NCBI GenBank assembly: GCA_033764435.1
Contig: JANRIX010000066.1
Coordinates: 1-64,000, forward strand
Reading direction: 5' to 3'
Length of the DNA: 64,000 nt
Origin: JAEUMY01 sp033764435
GTDB lineage: Bacteria; Pseudomonadota; Gammaproteobacteria; Burkholderiales; Usitatibacteraceae
Shown here in pieces: positions 60,501 through 64,000 of this stretch (the first letter of the stretch is position 1; the number at the start of each line of letters is the position of its first letter). The notes below the pieces were generated by a model that was given only the letters and a program-made list of their open reading frames with translations, was not told the DNA's origin and searched no databases. The translations under genes were made by a program, and so were the position numbers.

Positions 60501-63500
60501 CTACACGGTTGCCGGTGTGGAAACCCAGTCCAACGTGGCGACGGCACGAGTGAGAGTGCAGGGCGGGGTGTTCAGCGAAAAGGCTTATCTCATCGGAAAG
60601 ATCTACGCCGATTGCAATGCGAACGGCGCCCAGGATGCCGGCGAAGTCGGCGTGCCCGGTGTGCGCTTTTTCCTCGAAGATGGCACAAGCGTGATCAGTG
60701 ATTCCGAGGGCAAGTACAGTCTCTATGGTCTGACCGCGCGGACGCGTGTGTTCAAGGTCGATGCCTCCACACTGCCGGCGGGTGCAAAGCTCGCGCTCAT
60801 GGGCAACCGCAGTGCCGGTCGCGGTGCGACACGCTTCCTCGACTTGAAGAATGGTGAACTGCATCGCGCCGACTTTGCCATCGAAGGCTGCGAAGAGGCC
60901 ATGAAGACCGAGATCGCCGCGCGCCGCAAGGCCGCGCGCGATGCGAATGCGGAGATCGAGGGTCGCCTGCAGCAAAAGCTGGAGACCGACCCGCGCGCCA
61001 GTCAGATCAGCGATCCGAAAGCGCTCCCTGCCTCGGGAACACTCGGCAATACGCAGGGCGCCAGTGGGACAAACATTGCACCGCTTGATCCAGCCGCAGC
61101 GCCTGCTGCGGCGGTGGCTGCCCAATCGGCCATCCCGACGGCCACGGCCAAGGAACTCGCAGCGGCAGCCAAGAAGACACTGGCGCCGCGCCAGGCAAAG
61201 GCCTTGGCCACGCCGCTGGAAGTCCTGATCCAGGACGCAGACAACACGCTCGCTTTCATCGGGCTTAAGGATGGCGACCGCCTCCCGTATGCGCAGACCA
61301 CCCTCCAGGTGAAAGGCATGGAAGGTGCCCGTTTCGCCGTCTCGGTAAACGGAGTTGATCTCACTGCTGACCGCGTCGGCAAGCGCACCGTGCTGTCCGA
61401 GAAAAAAATTCAGGCGTGGGAATTCGTCGGTGTGGACCTCAAGGCTGGCGAGAACAAGCTGAAGCTGGCCCAATTTGATCCCTTCGGCAACGAGCGCGGG
61501 AGCGTCGCGCTCACGGTCGTTGCACCCGACAAGCTCGGCAAGCTCCTGGTCGACCTGCCGCGAGGCGGTGCCGTGGCAGACGGTCGCACCCCTGCGCGCG
61601 TCACCGTTCGCCTGACGGATGACAAGGGCGTGCCGGTGACCGTGCGTACCTCCATCAGCCTGGAGACCACAAACGGTGTCTGGAAGGTGGAAGATCTGGA
61701 TCCCCGCGATCCGGGCGTTCAGACATTCATCGAAGGCGGCTCCGCCACATTCGAACTGTTGCCGCCGACCCAGCCTGGCGATGCGAATATTCGCGTGTCG
61801 TCTGGCATCATCGAAACCGAAGTCAAGCTGGACTTCATGCCCGATCTGCGCGACATGATTGCAGCCGGCGTGATTGAAGGCGTGCTGAATCTGCGCAAAC
61901 TCAGCGCCAACGCGATGGTGCCGACACGCAGTGGCGACGGCTTCGAGCAAGAGTTGAAGCACTTCTCGCACCGCAGCGATGACGGCAAGCGCGACGCATC
62001 TGCGCGTGCTGCCTTCTTCCTAAAGGGCAAGGTCAAGGGCGAATATCTCCTTACCATGGCCTACGACTCTGACAAGGACGGCCGCGAACGTCTGTTCCGC
62101 GACATCCAGCCGGACGAGTTCTATCCGATTTACGGCGATGCCTCGACACGTGGCTTCGATGCCCAGTCCACCCAGCGCTTCTATGTGCGCGTGGACAAGC
62201 AGAAGTCCTGGCTGCTATACGGCGATTTCACCACCAGCGCTGACGGTGGCAACCGCAAGCTCGCCAACTACAACCGCTCGCTCACTGGTGCCAAGGCCCA
62301 TTACGAAGAAGGCAAGGTGAGCGCCAATGTCTTCGCCAGCCGCGATTCCACCCGCCAGGTGATCGAGGAACTTCGCGCCAACGGAACGTCCGGCCCGTAC
62401 ACGCTTTCTTCGAGCAAAGGCCTGATCAACAGCGAAAAAGTCGAGATCCTGACGCGTGACCGCAATCAGCCCTCGCTCATCATCAATACCGCACCGCAGA
62501 GCCGTTTCACCGACTACGAGCTGGAGCCCTTCACCGGACGCATCCTCTTCCGTGCACCGGTGCCCAGCCTGGATGCCGATCTGAACCCGATCTCCATCCG
62601 GGTGACCTACGAGATCGATCAGGGCGGCAAGGAGTTCTGGGTGGCAGGTGGTGATGTGCAGGTGAAGGTGAATGATCGAGTCGAAGTTGGTGCAACCTAC
62701 GTGAAAGACCAGAATCCATTAGAACCGTTTGAAATGCGTGGTGTGAATGCCACCGTCAAGCTGGCAGAGCGCACGCTGCTCACCGGTGAATTCGCGCAGA
62801 CTGACAAGCCGCTCGGCAGTGCAACGGGCGGCATTGTGGGCAGTATCGCTGGCGGCGCATCGCCCGCCGGTGCCGGCCCGATGAAGGGCAGCGCGCAGCG
62901 GATCGAATTGAAGCACCGCGACGAGAAGTTCGACGTCGAGGTTTATGCAGGGCGCAGCGACGCGGGCTTCGACAATGCCGGCGCCTCGATTTCGCGTGGC
63001 CGTGAAGAGGCGGGCGCCAAGGCGAATATTCGCATCGACGAAAAGACGCTGGCCAAGGTCGAAGCGTTGCACACGGGCGACCGGGTCACCAATGCCACGC
63101 GCCACGGCATTCAGGCGTCAGTGGAGCGCTCGCTTGGCAACGGCCTGCGCGTCGAAGGTGCCGTGCGGTATGCCAAGGAAACTACGACTCCGGCGCTGCC
63201 CACGTTCCCTAACGACCTTAATCAAGGCTCGACCGGCACGACGCCCAACGAAGTGACCAGCGTTCGCGGCCGCCTGACCGGGCCGATGCCCGGGGTGAAG
63301 GACGCGACCGTCTACGGTGAGCTCGAGGTGGACGTCAAAGATTCCGGCCGCAAGATCGCGGCGGTGGGGGGCGAATACTTGCTGCCGAACAAGGGCCGGG
63401 TTTACGCGCGCCACGAGTTCATTTCCAGCCTGACCGGCCCGTACGGTCTCAACACCTCGCAACGGCAGAATTCCACGGTGTTCGGCGTGGATACCGAATA

Positions 63501-64000
63501 CATGAAGGACGGCAAACTCTTCAGTGAGTACCGCATCCGTGATGCCATCAGCGGCGGCGATGCGGAGGCAGCGTTCGGCCTGCGCAATTTGTGGACTCTG
63601 GGTGAGGGCCTCAAGCTCGGTACGGGCTTCGAGCGCATCCATGCATTGTCAGGCAAGGGCGATGCCGAATCGACAGCGATCACGCTTGGACTCGAGTACT
63701 CACGCAATCCGCTGTGGAAGGGCACGGCCCGCCTGGAACTGCGTGATGGCGCGACGTCCGATTCCATCCTGTCAACTTTGGGTATTGCGTCGAAGCTGAA
63801 CAGCGACTGGACGTTCCTGGGACGCAACACGTTCACGTTGACCCGCAACCAGGGTACGTCGGCCGGTGAACTGATGCAGGATCGTTTCCAGGCGGGTGTC
63901 GCTTACCGTCAGACCGATTCCAATGAGTGGAGCGGCCTGGCCCGCGTCGAACTGAAAGTGGAGAAGGACACTACGCAACCCGGAATGGAGCTGAAGCGTA
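57520..64000 (+). CDS. Very large DUF11 / SdrD-B-like outer-membrane protein (runs off the window)
   Basis: The frame opens at the ATG at 57520 and has no stop to the end: more than 2,160 residues. A signal peptide ends near SVHA (about residue 42). DUF11 repeats follow (SFPGSTVLFPHTLTNGG; GPLTVRIAYNNPSC; DYTVKVRNQAGVALNRADVMAVDALPAGFTY). Around 1020-1095 is an SdrD-B-like carbonic-type module (GKIYADCNANGAQDAGEVGVPGVRFFLED). An Ala-rich coil (about 1150-1220) leads to a strand-rich region from about 1480 with repeated amphipathic strands (KTLAKVEALHTGDRV, GLRVEGAVRYAKE), probably an outer-membrane barrel. Two palindrome copies (61783, 63022) encode ANIR. The start lies only 22 bp after a TAGTGGTTT copy. 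Confidence 0.85.
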   Translation, partial: MGTDFRTAIDGRETFSGDAAVRLILVWIVFCASLLASPSVHAGPPAGTVIPNTANGTALLLGNPIVLPPSNTVQAIVQASATGATLVASQTQNSFPGSTVLFPHTLTNGGAAETYTLTTTDLPGGFNFASIAILPDANADGVPDSVVPIASTGLLPAGQVFRFVISVTVPAGASIGASDQVRVAANAPSLAGTPLINTDTVNVQAPPVPVDPCALTISKTLSQSAGPSPAGPLTVRIAYNNPSCAAGAKTNVSLDDVLPVGMAYVVGSGRWSFVTNPVELVLTDASGDQQTTEAGTINYSFTGSNMVSAVISTVAPGQGGYIAFQVNIAPGIAVDTIIENTANASGTGSSGVFATRSNTATYRVTGQLGVRLVGETIGPVDPGSLALFTNVITNIGTASDTYNVTLGTSNYPAGTTFQLFGSDGLTPLADTNADGIPDTGPLAPGARVNVIVRARMPETAAGGPYSILKTARSITLGSVSSTDADIVSSLAKACRIIMDPDHTGKVGVGRVITYPHVITNTGNCDETVTFPGVFKTDSLSTWSSEVYLDEGLANKSSARKVAGLVDGNDILVTQTTNFILKPGQSQRLLVLVRAAADAQPADRNVTVVRAMSTSNTELKITDITTFETKDDSTVDNDISNYTEDNRVIRTVWAFTGKPLYITAVAGSCNVLPGLAETRTVVITGPNGEQETLVATESGPNTGVFNVAPLPTARPPVRPESGILEGLPGDTFDVSLLGCGRRISTTVTLIDPAGIVFDSATNEPIAGAVVRLVNATGGVCGTTTASVQTMNATTGLLSTAANPVTTGSDGRFQFPVITQGEYCIVVTPPNGYAFASRVPFTLLPPGRNILAVGPTSGPSYGNAFSVTTPTGSVAMDVPVDAAAVTGLFVQKSVQREVVELGDSLDYTVKVRNQAGVALNRADVMAVDALPAGFTYVKGTARLGGQPIGDPVGQSGPLLTFNLGRLTGNQEVTLTYRVRVGPGALQSDGINRVFATYTVAGVETQSNVATARVRVQGGVFSEKAYLIGKIYADCNANGAQDAGEVGVPGVRFFLEDGTSVISDSEGKYSLYGLTARTRVFKVDASTLPAGAKLALMGNRSAGRGATRFLDLKNGELHRADFAIEGCEEAMKTEIAARRKAARDANAEIEGRLQQKLETDPRASQISDPKALPASGTLGNTQGASGTNIAPLDPAAAPAAAVAAQSAIPTATAKELAAAAKKTLAPRQAKALATPLEVLIQDADNTLAFIGLKDGDRLPYAQTTLQVKGMEGARFAVSVNGVDLTADRVGKRTVLSEKKIQAWEFVGVDLKAGENKLKLAQFDPFGNERGSVALTVVAPDKLGKLLVDLPRGGAVADGRTPARVTVRLTDDKGVPVTVRTSISLETTNGVWKVEDLDPRDPGVQTFIEGGSATFELLPPTQPGDANIRVSSGIIETEVKLDFMPDLRDMIAAGVIEGVLNLRKLSANAMVPTRSGDGFEQELKHFSHRSDDGKRDASARAAFFLKGKVKGEYLLTMAYDSDKDGRERLFRDIQPDEFYPIYGDASTRGFDAQSTQRFYVRVDKQKSWLLYGDFTTSADGGNRKLANYNRSLTGAKAHYEEGKVSANVFASRDSTRQVIEELRANGTSGPYTLSSSKGLINSEKVEILTRDRNQPSLIINTAPQSRFTDYELEPFTGRILFRAPVPSLDADLNPISIRVTYEIDQGGKEFWVAGGDVQVKVNDRVEVGATYVKDQNPLEPFEMRGVNATVKLAERTLLTGEFAQTDKPLGSATGGIVGSIAGGASPAGAGPMKGSAQRIELKHRDEKFDVEVYAGRSDAGFDNAGASISRGREEAGAKANIRIDEKTLAKVEALHTGDRVTNATRHGIQASVERSLGNGLRVEGAVRYAKETTTPALPTFPNDLNQGSTGTTPNEVTSVRGRLTGPMPGVKDATVYGELEVDVKDSGRKIAAVGGEYLLPNKGRVYARHEFISSLTGPYGLNTSQRQNSTVFGVDTEYMKDGKLFSEYRIRDAISGGDAEAAFGLRNLWTLGEGLKLGTGFERIHALSGKGDAESTAITLGLEYSRNPLWKGTARLELRDGATSDSILSTLGIASKLNSDWTFLGRNTFTLTRNQGTSAGELMQDRFQAGVAYRQTDSNEWSGLARVELKVEKDTTQPGMELKR

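Noticed and set aside
59746..61971. 741-codon minus-strand open frame
   Set aside because: Antisense to the third DUF11 gene, which has signal peptide and domains; composition (His/Arg-rich) is that of a shadow frame.

Overview
The window looks like a chromosomal segment of a GC-rich betaproteobacterium. The evidence is the glyA-nrdR-ribD-ribE-ribBA-ribH-nusB-thiL-pgpA order, OxyR with the Cys199/Cys208 pair, a DarP (YjgA) protein, a TRAP transporter and a LytS/LytR-type two-component pair. Genus cannot be read from the sequence. A 12-bp palindrome, GCGAATATTCGC, occurs 17 times exactly and 5 more times with one mismatch. It lies inside genes in all three reading phases as well as between genes, but is missing from both stretches that look mobile.

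Layout: (1) 1-4,860, leftward. The left edge looks like integron gene cassettes: a 66-bp attC-like site, a small unknown gene, the start of another small gene, and a second cassette-like unit (SnoaL-fold gene). Two homologous upstream segments end at core sites GTTAAAC and GTTAGGC. Between them lie a decayed LytTR-domain fragment, a secreted alpha/beta hydrolase and a TraB/GumN-like membrane protein. No integron integrase is present. (2) 4,859-10,606: lytR-lytS, a multi-rhodanese protein, an esterase, mogA and darP. (3) 10,655-15,582: pmbA and a TRAP transporter (dctP convergent with dctM-dctQ). (4) 15,764-23,730: a structured leader, a 1,639-residue Ig-like repeat protein with two beta-barrel-like regions, a lipoprotein with three CxxCH motifs, and a FecR-domain protein. 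(5) 24,010-31,752: the glyA/riboflavin/nusB/thiL/pgpA/ugpQ run. (6) 32,001-42,780: an orphan ParA, oxyR, gltX, four tRNAs, a DUF2891 protein, a lytic transglycosylase, an RND efflux pair and a YdcH-type protein.

(7) 42,743-53,152 is a 10.4-kb integrated element bounded by a perfect 39-bp direct repeat of the 5' part of tRNA-Arg(CCT). It carries a tyrosine integrase, a helix-turn-helix gene, two unrecognised proteins followed by a perfect 22-bp inverted repeat, an HK97-type protease-capsid fusion with a good internal start for capsid alone, a portal protein, small genes, and a two-gene cargo on the opposite strand (a membrane coiled-coil protein and a HEPN-like protein). It has no recognisable terminase, tail or lysis gene. 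The best reading is a capsid-encoding phage satellite, or a strongly reduced prophage; this is the strongest candidate here for a little-described system.

(8) 53,224-64,000: tRNA-Ser(CGA), a gene-poor 634-bp stretch, then three successive genes for exported DUF11-repeat proteins of rising size (170, 930 and more than 2,160 residues). The last runs off the window. These are probably cell-surface proteins. Gene functions are assigned from recognisable motifs only; no database search was possible.
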